Shown one piece after another: positions 1-10,941 of a DNA stretch of 64,000 bases (positions within the stretch are counted from its first letter, which is position 1; each line of letters begins with the position of its first letter). Origin of the DNA: Streptomyces collinus Tu 365 (lineage in GTDB: Bacteria > Actinomycetota > Actinomycetes > Streptomycetales > Streptomycetaceae); assembly GCF_000444875.1 (NCBI RefSeq), contig NC_021985.1, forward strand, positions 4,670,170-4,734,169, given 5' to 3'. The position numbers and the translations under genes were made by a program. Under the pieces are notes generated by a model. The model was given only the letters and a program-made list of their open reading frames with translations. It had not been told where the DNA came from and did not search any database.

Positions 1-1311
1 CTCCCGCAGCCGGGTGAGCACCCGCGTGCCGATCTTCCCGAGCCCGAGCAGCACCACGTGCCCGCCCAGCCCGCGCGGCGGCTTGCGCAGCGCCGAGGCG
101 GTGCGGAAGGTGCCGAGCGCCTCCAGCACCGCGGCCAGCAGCACCGGCAGCAGCAGCAACCCCACCAGTCCGGACAGCAGTTGCAGGACCTGCCGTCCCA
201 GCGGCGCGCCGATCGCCGGATCGTCGATCGCGAACAGATCGAGCAACGTCAGATAGAAGGCGCTCAGCACCGGGATCCTGGTCACCACGCACAGCGCCAC
301 GGCGAGCCCGACCACACACGCCACCAGACCGGCCAGCGACCAGCGCAGCCGCCGCGAGAACAGGGAGGCGAGCGGCGGCACCCCGCCCACCCCGCGCCCC
401 GCCGTGGCCGACACGGCCCCGCCGGACGCGGCCGACACCTGCTCCAGCACCACGGCGGCCCGCCCCGCCGCCCGCCTGACCTCCTCGTCGTCCGGCAGCA
501 GCCGCGGCTCCTGCTCGGCACCGCCCCCGGGACCGTCCGCGCCCGCGGTCCCCGGCCCGGTGGGCGAGAGCAGCGCGAGGGTGCACAGCCCCCCGGGGGC
601 CTGCCCGCCCGCGGACGGCGGCCGCTCGACCGCCCGCAGCAGCAGACTGTCGGTCTGGACGACCTTGGTGGTGCCCGCGACGGCGGCGGCCGCCAGCGCG
701 GGCGCGGCCGTGTGGGCGTCGGACAGCACGGTCGTGGAGGCATCCGCGCCGGCCGACGAGCCGTCGCCCAGCGCCAACGCGGCCGCCTGGTCGAGGAGTT
801 CCTCGACGTGCTGGCCCAGCCGGCGGTTGTAGAGCCGCAGGACGAGCCGCAGGCGCGGGTTGAGCCGGCGCGCGGTCAGCGCGGCCCGGATGTTGGTCTC
901 GTCGTCGTCATGGACGAGCGCCAGCGCGGTGGCCCGCTCCACCCCGGCCTCGGCGAGCACGGCCTCCGTGAGCTCGGCCGCCTCCAGCACCCGCTCGCCG
1001 TCGGCCCGGTTGCCGTTGGCCCCGTTGCCGCCGGTCCCCGCCGTACCGCCGCCGCCGTGGGGCCCGTTGGGGCCGCCGCCGCGGCCGACGGCGGCGCCGA
1101 CCACGCGGTCGAGCAGCGCGGCCGAGGCGGCACGGGCCCGCCCCACCACCGCGGGCCGCGCCGTACGCCCGTCGGGCGGCACCACCAGGGTGACCCGCTC
1201 CCCGTGCACCCCCCGCAACTCGGCCGCCAGCCGGTACGCGAGACCGTCGTCGCCGCACACCACCATGTGCGCCGACGCGTCACCCGGCCCGCCCTGATAC
1301 GGAACGCTCAC
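1..1311 (-). CDS. RCK/NAD-binding ion-channel-type membrane protein (3' end outside window)
   Basis: The reading frame starts near 1311 (GTG; an in-frame ATG lies at 1266) and stays open to the left edge, so only about 437 N-terminal residues are visible. The N-terminus shows a Rossmann-like strand (HMVVCGDDGLAYRL). A second one (LLGLGKIGTRVL) sits at the window edge. Two hydrophobic segments lie between them, around residues 325-350 and 370-390. This order of RCK domain, membrane pair and RCK domain is typical of TrkA-N/Castor-Pollux-like channel proteins in actinomycetes. A conducted ion, probably potassium, is inference only. The start is uncertain because no strong ribosome binding site is visible. 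Confidence 0.7.
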   Translation of the reverse strand, partial: MSVPYQGGPGDASAHMVVCGDDGLAYRLAAELRGVHGERVTLVVPPDGRTARPAVVGRARAASAALLDRVVGAAVGRGGGPNGPHGGGGTAGTGGNGANGNRADGERVLEAAELTEAVLAEAGVERATALALVHDDDETNIRAALTARRLNPRLRLVLRLYNRRLGQHVEELLDQAAALALGDGSSAGADASTTVLSDAHTAAPALAAAAVAGTTKVVQTDSLLLRAVERPPSAGGQAPGGLCTLALLSPTGPGTAGADGPGGGAEQEPRLLPDDEEVRRAAGRAAVVLEQVSAASGGAVSATAGRGVGGVPPLASLFSRRLRWSLAGLVACVVGLAVALCVVTRIPVLSAFYLTLLDLFAIDDPAIGAPLGRQVLQLLSGLVGLLLLPVLLAAVLEALGTFRTASALRKPPRGLGGHVVLLGLGKIGTRVLTRLRE

Positions 1312-1438
1312 CACGAGGGAAAAGACTGTCCCAAGAGGACCGTTGGTTCCAGCAACGAGGTGAACACCCCCGCCCCCGGCCGCGTACCGAGGACGGGAGA
1401 CGGAGCAAGCGGGAGCACACAGCCGGAGGTACCCACCC

Positions 1439-2464
1439 GTGGCCATCACCGAGGACGCCCCGCCCGCCGCGCCGGCGCAGGGTCCTTCGCACCCGCCGGA
1501 CGGCGGCCGCGAAGGGCGGCACCTCAGTTCACCGCTGGTGCTGACCATGACGCTGCTGCTGGCGGTGCTCGCCCAGTCCCCGATCCGCGGACTGCTCGGC
1601 ACCCCCCTGATGCAGAGCTGGATGACGGTCTTCGTGGCGGTGACCGTCCAGGCGCTGCCCTTCCTCGTCCTCGGCGTCCTGCTCTCGGCGGCGATCGCGG
1701 TCTTCGTGCCCCCGTCCTTCTTCGCCCGCGCCCTGCCGAGCCGCCCCGCCCTGGCGGTGCCGGTGGCCGGGATCGCGGGCGCGGTGCTGCCGGGCTGCGA
1801 GTGCGCCTCCGTCCCGGTCGCCGGGGCGCTGGTGCGCCGGGGGGTGACCCCGGCGGCGGCCATCGCCTTCCTGCTCTCCGCCCCCGCGATCAACCCGATC
1901 GTCCTGACCGCCACGGCCGTCGCCTTCCCCCGCGACCCGGAGATGGTCGTGGGCCGGCTCCTCGGCGGCCTCCTCGTGGCCTGCGCGATGGGCTGGCTGT
2001 GGCAGCGGCTGGGCCGCACCGACTGGCTGCGGCCGCCGGCCCACGGCGCGCACGAGGGCGCCACCAGGGGCGAGGCGTTCTGGAACTCGGTCCGCCACGA
2101 CACCGTGCACGCGGGCGGCTTCCTGGTCCTCGGCGCGATGGCCGCGGCCACGCTGAAGGCGGTCGTCCCGGCGACCTGGCTGCGCACGGCGGCCGACAAC
2201 CCGCTCGTCTCCGTGCTCGCCCTCGCCGTCCTCGCCGTGCTCCTGTCCATCTGCTCGGAGGCGGACGCGTTCGTCGCCGCCTCCCTCACCCAGTTCTCCC
2301 TGACGGCCAAGCTGGTGTTCCTGGTGGTGGGCCCCATGATCGATCTCAAGCTCTTCGCGATGCAGGCGGGCACCTTCGGCCGCTCCTTCGCGCTCCGCTT
2401 CGCGCCCGCCACCTTCGTGGTGGCCATCGCGGGCGCGGTCCTGACCGGGGCGGTGCTGCTGTGA
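1439..2464 (+). CDS. DUF318/YraQ-type permease
   Basis: This 341-residue integral membrane protein has about eight hydrophobic segments and the family signature GCECASVPVAG near residue 120, followed by a hydrophobic SAPAINPIV motif. These are hallmarks of the DUF318 permease family (B. subtilis YcgR type), whose substrate is not firmly established. The GTG start at 1439 is preceded by GGAGG at 1425-1429. The stop overlaps the next start by four bases, and the two products are expected to form one transporter. A short Gly/Pro-rich cytoplasmic N-terminus precedes the first membrane span. Confidence 0.85.
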   Translation: MAITEDAPPAAPAQGPSHPPDGGREGRHLSSPLVLTMTLLLAVLAQSPIRGLLGTPLMQSWMTVFVAVTVQALPFLVLGVLLSAAIAVFVPPSFFARALPSRPALAVPVAGIAGAVLPGCECASVPVAGALVRRGVTPAAAIAFLLSAPAINPIVLTATAVAFPRDPEMVVGRLLGGLLVACAMGWLWQRLGRTDWLRPPAHGAHEGATRGEAFWNSVRHDTVHAGGFLVLGAMAAATLKAVVPATWLRTAADNPLVSVLALAVLAVLLSICSEADAFVAASLTQFSLTAKLVFLVVGPMIDLKLFAMQAGTFGRSFALRFAPATFVVAIAGAVLTGAVLL

Positions 2465-3246
2465 ACCGCCAGGCCCAGGCGGCGGTCATGTTCCTGCTCG
2501 GCGCCGCCCTGCTGCACGCGGGCACCACCGGCCTGTACCTGCGTTACGTCAAGGCGGGCCTGCAACCGCTGCTGCTCGCCTCGGGCGCGGTGCTGATCGC
2601 GGCGGCCGTGGCGACGGTCTGGTACGAGCGCAGGCACGCCCGCGCGGCGCACGGCACCGGACCCGCGGCACCCGGCACGGAGAAGGCCACCGGAGAGGGC
2701 GCCGGGGAGGGCGCCGAAGAGGCCCACGCCCACTCCCACCCCGAGCCCCGGATCTCCTGGCTGCTCGTCCTGCCGCTGCTCTCCCTCATCCTCGTCGCGC
2801 CGCCCGCCCTGGGTTCCTACAGCGCGCTGCGCAGCGGAACGGCCCTGAAACAGCCTTACGGCTACGGGAAGTTGCCGACGTCCGACCCGGTACCGCTCAG
2901 CGTGGTCGACTACGCGTCACGCGCGGCCTACGGCCACGCGGGCTCCCTGCACGGCCGTCCCGTCCGGGTCACCGGCTTCCTCGCCCTGGACCGGGGCGGA
3001 GCGCCCTACCTGGTCCGCATGGCCCTCAACTGCTGTGCGGCGGACGCCCAGCCCGTGAAGATCGCGCTGACCGGCGAGCTGCCGCCGGTCCTGCGGCCGG
3101 ACGCCTGGCTGGAGGTCACCGGCACCTACCGCCCCGGCCTGATGCGCGACCCGGTCAACAACGGCCCGATCCCGTACCTGAAGGTCGTCTCGGCCCGCCC
3201 GGTGCCGACCCCGCACGACCCGTACGACGAGACCTGGAACAACTGA
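2461..3246 (+). CDS. TIGR03943-family permease subunit
   Basis: The 261-residue product starts with two hydrophobic segments (residues 4-55). A charged, His-containing linker (HAHSHPEP) follows, then a third membrane segment and a soluble domain of about 150 residues with a double cysteine (LNCCAAD). This matches the TIGR03943 (YcgQ-like) partners that accompany DUF318 permeases. The GTG start overlaps the upstream stop (GTGA), which indicates translational coupling. The His-rich linker and Cys pair would suit metal handling, but the substrate is inferred and not shown. Confidence 0.82.
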   Translation: MNRQAQAAVMFLLGAALLHAGTTGLYLRYVKAGLQPLLLASGAVLIAAAVATVWYERRHARAAHGTGPAAPGTEKATGEGAGEGAEEAHAHSHPEPRISWLLVLPLLSLILVAPPALGSYSALRSGTALKQPYGYGKLPTSDPVPLSVVDYASRAAYGHAGSLHGRPVRVTGFLALDRGGAPYLVRMALNCCAADAQPVKIALTGELPPVLRPDAWLEVTGTYRPGLMRDPVNNGPIPYLKVVSARPVPTPHDPYDETWNN

Positions 3247-3286
3247 GCGGGCGCGAGCGGGCGGGAGCCCGGGGCCGGGGTCGCCG

Positions 3287-4210
3287 TCAGCCCAGGCACA
3301 CCACGAGCAGGCAGAGCTGGGACGGCGAGGTCGCCGCGGGGGAGGGGCTGGTCCGGGGCCCAGAGGAGTCCGCCGCGCCGCCGCTGGAGGGCGTGGCGGC
3401 GGGGGCTTGCGGCTGCTGGGCCGTGCCGCCGGTGCCGGCACCGGAGCCGCTGGTGGTGGCGGTGCCGGTCGTGGTGCTCGTGGTGGCGTCGTGGCCGGAC
3501 GTGCCGCCGGAGACGGGGGCGGCGGCCTGCTGCCGCGCGGCCGGGGCGCGTGCGGGCAGCGGTGCGGCGGCGGAGTCCGGGTGGGTGTCCGACGGAGCCG
3601 TCCGGGGGGCGGCGAGGCTTCCCCGGTGCCGGACGGACGCGGCCGCCCCGGCGTGCGCGGGGTGCCCGGTGCCCGGCGACGCGTGCGTGCCCGGCGCCGC
3701 GGGCTCCGGCTCCACGTCGGCGGCGGCCTGCCCGCCGACCGAGCCCATGCCGCGGTCGTCCGGCGCCGAGGCCGCCTGGGCCCGGGCGGGGGACTGCCGG
3801 TCGAGCGAGGCCAGGGTGAGCCCGCCGCCGACGAGCGCGATGGTGGTCGCGACCGCGGCCCGCCGCTTGTTCTTCTTCCAGCGGGCCAGTTGACGGCGCC
3901 GGGCCGCCCGCCCCCGCGACGCGGGCGGCGGCCCGTCCACGTCGGCGTCGGGCAGCGGACCCGCGGACTCCTCCGGCCCGGCCGGCACCGCCTCCTCGGG
4001 GAGGCCGCCGTCGAACCACGGGCCGCCGAAGGCGTCCGCCCGACCCGCCGCTCCACCGGGCGCCGCGGCCGGCCCCCCGTCCGCCGACGCCGGCCGGGAC
4101 GCGGGCATGGAGACGGTCGCGGGCGGCGCGATGTCCGGCGCGTAGGCGCCGCACCCGGGGCACACCAGGGCGCCGTTCAGATGCCGACGGCACGAGGAGC
4201 AGTAGTCCAT
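3287..4210 (-). CDS. Zinc-ribbon single-pass membrane protein, SCO2400-like
   Basis: The 307-residue protein begins with a CxxC-x10-CxxC zinc ribbon (CSSC and CPGC). A Pro/Ala-rich stretch follows, then an Arg/Lys-rich turn (KKNKRRAA) and one hydrophobic segment near residues 115-135. The extracellular tail is low-complexity and rich in Ala, Ser, Thr and Pro, and it ends in a short hydrophobic Cys-containing tail (LCLLVVCLG). The N-terminal ribbon closely resembles a Streptomyces family I recall as SCO2400-like, with no known function. The gene is convergent with the permease operon and separated from it by only 40 bases. Confidence 0.75.
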   Translation of the reverse strand: MDYCSSCRRHLNGALVCPGCGAYAPDIAPPATVSMPASRPASADGGPAAAPGGAAGRADAFGGPWFDGGLPEEAVPAGPEESAGPLPDADVDGPPPASRGRAARRRQLARWKKNKRRAAVATTIALVGGGLTLASLDRQSPARAQAASAPDDRGMGSVGGQAAADVEPEPAAPGTHASPGTGHPAHAGAAASVRHRGSLAAPRTAPSDTHPDSAAAPLPARAPAARQQAAAPVSGGTSGHDATTSTTTGTATTSGSGAGTGGTAQQPQAPAATPSSGGAADSSGPRTSPSPAATSPSQLCLLVVCLG

Positions 4211-4379
4211 TTGCGGTCTTCCTGAGTCGACTGCGCCTGCGGCCTCGGCCGGGGCCTGGCCACGTTCGCACGTGGGATCGAGCGGCCAGTCACGTTAACG
4301 ATGCTTGCTGAAGACCTTGTGCTCCCCGTGTGGCACTCCTGCGCACATTCTTCGAGGATTCATCCGCGCCCGGACGGAC

Positions 4380-4393
4380 GTGACGCAGGTCAC
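4380..4393. promoter_or_regulatory. Crp-type operator upstream of the AhpD-like gene
   Basis: The 14-mer GTGACGCAGGTCAC fits the Streptomyces Crp consensus GTG-N6-GNCAC exactly. It lies 76 bases upstream of the start at 4469. A crp gene is present in the window. The match is direct; binding is inferred. Confidence 0.5.
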
Positions 4394-4468
4394 CTCCATG
4401 GCTGTCACATCACGCCGGTCCGTTCCGTCGTCCAGGTACAGCCCCCACACACGGCATAGGAGAGCACG

Positions 4469-4942
4469 ATGGACGCTCGTTTGAACCTCTTCGCCAACCC
4501 GGTCGCCGGCAAGTTCCTGCGGTACGTCAACTCGGCCGGCAAGGCGGTCGGGGACTCGGCGCTGCCGGCCGCGACCCAGGAACTGGTGAAGATCCGCGCC
4601 AGCCAGATCAACGGCTGCGGCTTCTGCACCGACATGCACACCAAGGACGCCGCGCACGCCGGGGAGACCTCGGTCCGCCTCAACCTGGTCGCCGCCTGGC
4701 GCGAGGCCACGGTCTTCACCGACGCCGAGCGCGCCGCCCTCGAACTGACCGAGCAGGGCACCCGGATCGCCGACGCGGCCGGTGGCGTGACGGACGAGGC
4801 GTGGGCCGACGCCGCCAAGCACTACGACGAGGACCAGCTCGCCGCCCTGGTCTCGCTCATCGCGCTGATCAACGCCTACAACCGGCTGAACGTCATCGTC
4901 CAGCAGCCGGCCGGCGACTACCAGCCCGGCCAGTTCGGCTGA
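4469..4942 (+). CDS. Carboxymuconolactone decarboxylase/AhpD-like alkylhydroperoxidase
   Basis: The 157-residue protein carries the AhpD-type redox motif CGFC in the context INGCGFCTDMH, near residues 51-54. The downstream histidine is in the usual position, and the rest is an all-helical core expected to oligomerise. Proteins of this family use the CxxC pair to reduce peroxides or serve related redox roles. The ATG is preceded by AGGAGA at 4456-4461. A Crp-type operator lies upstream, and a long GC-rich hairpin follows the stop. It appears to be a single-gene unit. Confidence 0.88.
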   Translation: MDARLNLFANPVAGKFLRYVNSAGKAVGDSALPAATQELVKIRASQINGCGFCTDMHTKDAAHAGETSVRLNLVAAWREATVFTDAERAALELTEQGTRIADAAGGVTDEAWADAAKHYDEDQLAALVSLIALINAYNRLNVIVQQPAGDYQPGQFG

Positions 4943-4950
4943 CGGCGGCG

Positions 4951-4985
4951 GCCGGCAGGGGCCCACCGCGGTGGGCCCGGCCGGC
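4951..4985 (+). terminator. Hairpin terminator after the AhpD-like gene
   Basis: A perfect 9-bp stem (GGGCCCACC / GGTGGGCCC) with a 2-base loop is enclosed by an outer GCCGG/CCGGC pairing. It lies directly downstream of the stop at 4942. Confidence 0.65.
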
Positions 4986-5085
4986 GGGGCGGCGGCGCCC
5001 GGAGATCCGTCAGGAATCGAGAAGCGCCGGCCCTGGGCGAGGGCTAGCGTGAACCGGGCGAGCCGACGGAGAAGATGGGGACAGG

Positions 5086-7476
<2,391 letters not shown>

Positions 7477-7540
7477 GGCGGGAGCGGGCCGGCCGGCGGC
7501 GCGGTGTGACGCTTCGCCGCCCCCGCGCGCTCCTTGGGTG

Positions 7541-8041
7541 ATGAGTACGTACCTGCACCTGCGAGCGGTGCCGCCGCCGGCACTGCGCAACAGCGTCACC
7601 TGGTTGGAACGGCTGTTCCACGACGACCTGCGGACGGTCTGCCGGGGCACCGGCCGGCACCGTGCCGAGGTACGCGACCGATGCCGCCCGGACCAGGAGG
7701 TCCTGTACTCCGGCGCCACCCCGCACCCCACACCGGCCGGGCCGGAGTGCCAGGCGGTGCTGGGCGGCCTGCCGGTCCTCCACCCCGACCCGCACCGGCA
7801 GCCGTTCCTGGTCCTGACGGCGGCCCAGGTGCACCAGGTGTCGGACTTCCTGGAGGCGGCCGACTTCGGGGCGCTGTGGGGGAGCGCCCGGGACGAACTG
7901 CTGCCCCGCTACGGCGGCGCGGACGCCGAGCCCGAGGCGCGCGGGGCGTGCGCGGCGGCGCACCGGGAGCTGACGGCGTTCTACACGCGGACGGCCGGGC
8001 ACGGTGAGGCCGTCGTGAAGTGGCTGGCCGAGCGGGACTGA
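7541..8041 (+). CDS. DUF1877 family protein
   Basis: This 166-residue soluble protein starts with the typical MSTYLHLRAV segment and ends in a helical stretch (AVVKWLAERD). The layout resembles DUF1877 (YfbM-like) proteins of unknown function. The ATG at 7541 lies 65 bases after the UvrA-like gene on the same strand, so cotranscription is possible. No catalytic motif is evident, and the family assignment comes from overall resemblance. Confidence 0.65.
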   Translation: MSTYLHLRAVPPPALRNSVTWLERLFHDDLRTVCRGTGRHRAEVRDRCRPDQEVLYSGATPHPTPAGPECQAVLGGLPVLHPDPHRQPFLVLTAAQVHQVSDFLEAADFGALWGSARDELLPRYGGADAEPEARGACAAAHRELTAFYTRTAGHGEAVVKWLAERD

Positions 8042-8145
8042 CCCCGGAAACGGCGGATCCCGCGCCCCTCGCCAGGAGGCTCGCCGAGCGACGAGCGACC
8101 ATGGAAGGGACAACCCGACCGACTCGCAGGAGAGGAGGCGACGGG

Positions 8146-8574
8146 ATGGTTACGGCAGCTCAGACCGTGCTCGAGCCCGCCGAGCGGGAACGGGCCCGCA
8201 GGAGGTACTCCGACGCCGCCCTGACCACGATGGAGCCCGCGCAGCGTGTACGGGCCGAGAGGGCGCGGCACGGGACCGTCGGCGGGCGGACACCGACCGG
8301 ACCCGCGCGTGCGCAGCGGGCACACCCCGGGCAGGGCCACCCCGACGGAACGGGCCTGCGCCTGCACACCCGCACGTTCCACCCGGCGGTCCCGGTCCCG
8401 TACCCGAGCGTGGAGAACCTGCCCGCGAGCCTGCGGAAGGCACCGGCCCGCGACATGCTCTTCTACGGCGGCCTCGGAGCCCTGACCGTGGCGGGAGCCC
8501 TGGAGTGGCCGATAGCCCTGGCCATCGGCGGCGCGACCTGGGTCGTACGCAGCAGGAGGAAGGACCCCCACTGA
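8146..8574 (+). CDS. Hypothetical protein with C-terminal membrane segments
   Basis: The product is 142 residues from the ATG at 8146, chosen because AGGAGAGGAGG lies 8 bases upstream; the frame is open further back to 8020. An Arg-rich helical N-terminal half (EPAERERARRRYSDA) precedes two closely spaced hydrophobic stretches near the C-terminus, which ends in basic residues (RSRRKD). I do not recognise the family. It is convergent with the next gene across a hairpin. Confidence 0.6.
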   Translation: MVTAAQTVLEPAERERARRRYSDAALTTMEPAQRVRAERARHGTVGGRTPTGPARAQRAHPGQGHPDGTGLRLHTRTFHPAVPVPYPSVENLPASLRKAPARDMLFYGGLGALTVAGALEWPIALAIGGATWVVRSRRKDPH

Positions 8575-8583
8575 CCCGCTGAC

Positions 8584-8615
8584 CAGGGGCCCGACCCCAC
8601 CCGGCCAGGCCCCTG
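8584..8615. terminator. Bidirectional hairpin between convergent genes
   Basis: An 8-bp stem CAGGGGCC / GGCCCCTG encloses a 16-base loop. It lies between the stop at 8574 and the convergent stop at 8625. Confidence 0.5.
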
Positions 8616-8624
8616 AACGCCGCG

Positions 8625-8864
8625 TCAGCCGCCGACCGCACCGGCGGCGACCAGGTAACCCCGCACCGGGTCGGCCGCGACCGACTCGGCCGTATCGAGA
8701 GCGAACCCCGACAGGAACCAGCGCCCGAAGATCACCGCCAGGGCGCCCAGCTCCAGCACCACCAGCCCGCACCCGGCCCCGATGTCCGCGCCCCGGTCGG
8801 CTCGTTGCCGGTGCCCCGAACCGGCGGTGGCGTCGAAGGCGGGCGGCGCGACGGGGAGGTCCAT
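8625..8864 (-). CDS. Small membrane protein
   Basis: The 79-residue product runs from the ATG at 8864. It has a hydrophilic N-terminus (MDLPVAPPAF) and two hydrophobic segments (LVVLELGALAVIF and a weaker GYLVAAGAV). I do not recognise the family. Codon use is typical of the organism. A purine-rich stretch lies just upstream, but the ribosome binding site is not decisive. Confidence 0.5.
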   Translation of the reverse strand: MDLPVAPPAFDATAGSGHRQRADRGADIGAGCGLVVLELGALAVIFGRWFLSGFALDTAESVAADPVRGYLVAAGAVGG

Positions 8865-8986
8865 GCCCCACACCCTGCCCGCACGCCCGAGGCGACCGCA
8901 TGAGCACCCGTACTCACCCCGCCGCGACCTGCCCCGCCGTGGGGGAGGTCCCGCCGGGGTCCTGCCCGGGAACCGGCCGGGAGGCC

Positions 8987-10831
8987 CTAGCGGTAGAGCC
9001 GTACGCCGCCGTTCGAGCCGAGGGCGTTGAGTTCGAGCACGCCGCCGTCCGGGGTGACGTACACCGTGCCGGCGGTGAAGTTCCACTGGCCCGTTCCCAC
9101 CGGCAGCCCCGCGACCGGGGTGGTGCGACCGGTGCGCGGGTCGACGGTGACGAGCTGCGGGGTGCCGGACGCGGCGACCGCGTACACCTTGCCGTCCGCG
9201 CCGGACGCGGGGACGGCGAGCACCGCGGAGCGCAGGGTCCAGAGCTTGCGGCCGGTCCTGGTGTCGAAGCCGTCGAGCACCGCCTTGCCGGCGGACGAGG
9301 CCGGAGTGACCAGGACGTCGCCGTGGAGCCGGGCGGAGTGGTCGGCGCCGGAATCGTTGCCGGGGGTGAGTTCGTCGTCGCCCACGGCCAGTTTGCGGCC
9401 CGTCCCGGTGGTGCCGAGCACCCGCACGGCGTCCTGGCGTGCCGTGTGGACGGCGGCGACCAGCGGCGAGCCGGACAGGATGTGCGTCACGTCCGAGTGG
9501 GCCTTCTCGGACTTGCGCCAGATCACCTTCCCGGTCTTCGCGTCGTACGAGGTGAGGGTGAACCTGGTCTTCTGGTCGAGGCAGTAGTCGTCCACCAGCA
9601 CGACGCCGTCGGCGCCCCAGCCGTAGGCGTTGCAGTAGTGGCCGCGGGCCTTGTAGCCCCACACGCGGCTGCCGGTGCGGACGTCCACACCGCCGAGGAA
9701 GTTCGCGCCGACGACGGTGGCGACACCGCCCTGCACATAGGTGGTGGCGGTCGCCGCCGCGGGATGCCTCTTGCTGGTCAGCGGCATGGTCCAGAGGATC
9801 TTGCCGGTGGACGCCCTGACCCCGGCGAGCCAGGTGCAGGTGGCGCCGTCCGTGCCGAAGGCGACCGTGCCGACGCCCTGGGCGCTGAGCGTCGGGGACA
9901 TCCCGCAGGGGACGGCGCCGCGCTTGACGGCCGCTGCGGAGGACGCGGAGCGCCACACCTCCTTGCCGTCGGCGACGCCGTAGGCCCGCAGGCCGCCCCG
10001 GGTGCTGGCCCGGATGAGCAGCTTGTCGGTGAGCCAGCTGCCGACCAGCGCGTCGTCGGCGGCCGGCGCCGGTATCCGCCACGCCTGCGTCAGGTTCTTC
10101 GAGGCGACGGCGACGGCCTCCTCCTGCCGGAACATGACGGCCGCGGCCCCGCCGGCGGCGACGAGGACGGCGAGGACGAGCGCGATCCTGCCACCTCGCC
10201 TGGTCTTCCCGGGCTTCTTGCCGTTCGCTTCGGCAAGCGGCTGCGACTGCGGCTGTTGCTGCGCGGCGGCCGGCTCGGGTCGGCGGAGCGGCGCCCGGCG
10301 CTCCGGCTCGGGCATGTCCTCGTGGGCACCGGTGCGGGGCTCGGGGAACCGCAGCGGCATGGTGGAGTCCCACCGCGTGCCGGCGGACCCGCCGGACGGC
10401 TCGCCCGACGGCACGCCGTTCCTCGGTCCGTCCGGCGCCCGGCCGTCCCGCGGCGCGGCCTGCTGCGTGCCGTGGCGCCCGGCCACGGGCCGGCTGTCCT
10501 CCCAGGCCCCGGCCGCCGCGTCGCCGTACCGCTCGCCCGGCGATCCGTCGTGCCGCCCGGCCCCCGCCCGGCCGTGCCACGGCGTGGCCGACGGCGCGCC
10601 GTACCGCTCGCCCGACGGTGCGCCGTACCGCCCCTCCGGCGAGGCGCCGTACGGCTCGCCCGGCGACCGGTCGTCCCACGCCGCGTCCGACGACTGTTCG
10701 TCCCACGGCGCGGCCGGCTCGGGCTGCCGCCGCCCCCGGTAGGGCTGCGGACCCGCGGCCGACCCGCGGGGCCGGAAGGCCCAGCCGTCCTCCTGCGGAG
10801 CCCCCTGGCCCGGCGACGATTCCGTCGTCAT
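8987..10831 (-). CDS. PQQ-type beta-propeller membrane protein
   Basis: The 614-residue protein has a cytoplasmic N-terminal region of about 200 residues, rich in Pro, Gly, Arg and Ser with repeated RYGAPSG-like units. One membrane span (GRIALVLAVLVAAGGAAAV) follows. The extracellular part of about 380 residues shows PQQ/WD-like propeller strands such as GVADGKEVWR, ASTGKILWT and KTGKVIWR. Such proteins are usually scaffolds and not enzymes, and PQQ binding is unlikely without its ligands. The ATG at 10831 has GGGGAG upstream. It is tandem with the GH26-like lipoprotein gene to its right, 110 bases away. Confidence 0.8.
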   Translation of the reverse strand: MTTESSPGQGAPQEDGWAFRPRGSAAGPQPYRGRRQPEPAAPWDEQSSDAAWDDRSPGEPYGASPEGRYGAPSGERYGAPSATPWHGRAGAGRHDGSPGERYGDAAAGAWEDSRPVAGRHGTQQAAPRDGRAPDGPRNGVPSGEPSGGSAGTRWDSTMPLRFPEPRTGAHEDMPEPERRAPLRRPEPAAAQQQPQSQPLAEANGKKPGKTRRGGRIALVLAVLVAAGGAAAVMFRQEEAVAVASKNLTQAWRIPAPAADDALVGSWLTDKLLIRASTRGGLRAYGVADGKEVWRSASSAAAVKRGAVPCGMSPTLSAQGVGTVAFGTDGATCTWLAGVRASTGKILWTMPLTSKRHPAAATATTYVQGGVATVVGANFLGGVDVRTGSRVWGYKARGHYCNAYGWGADGVVLVDDYCLDQKTRFTLTSYDAKTGKVIWRKSEKAHSDVTHILSGSPLVAAVHTARQDAVRVLGTTGTGRKLAVGDDELTPGNDSGADHSARLHGDVLVTPASSAGKAVLDGFDTRTGRKLWTLRSAVLAVPASGADGKVYAVAASGTPQLVTVDPRTGRTTPVAGLPVGTGQWNFTAGTVYVTPDGGVLELNALGSNGGVRLYR

Positions 10832-10941
10832 CTCCGTGATCTCCCCTGGTCGGGCATCCGCATGCGCCAGCCGCAGTGATGCGCCACGATAAGTGTCGTT
10901 CCGTGCGGCCCTGCGCGCGGATGTGCCTGTCTGCCCCGGGG

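Noticed and set aside
58..3246. A 1062-residue open frame running through the left operon from position 58
   Set aside because: Its first two thirds translate to Arg/Pro/Gly-rich low-complexity peptide, a frame-shifted shadow of real genes. Only the part from 2461 is genuine.
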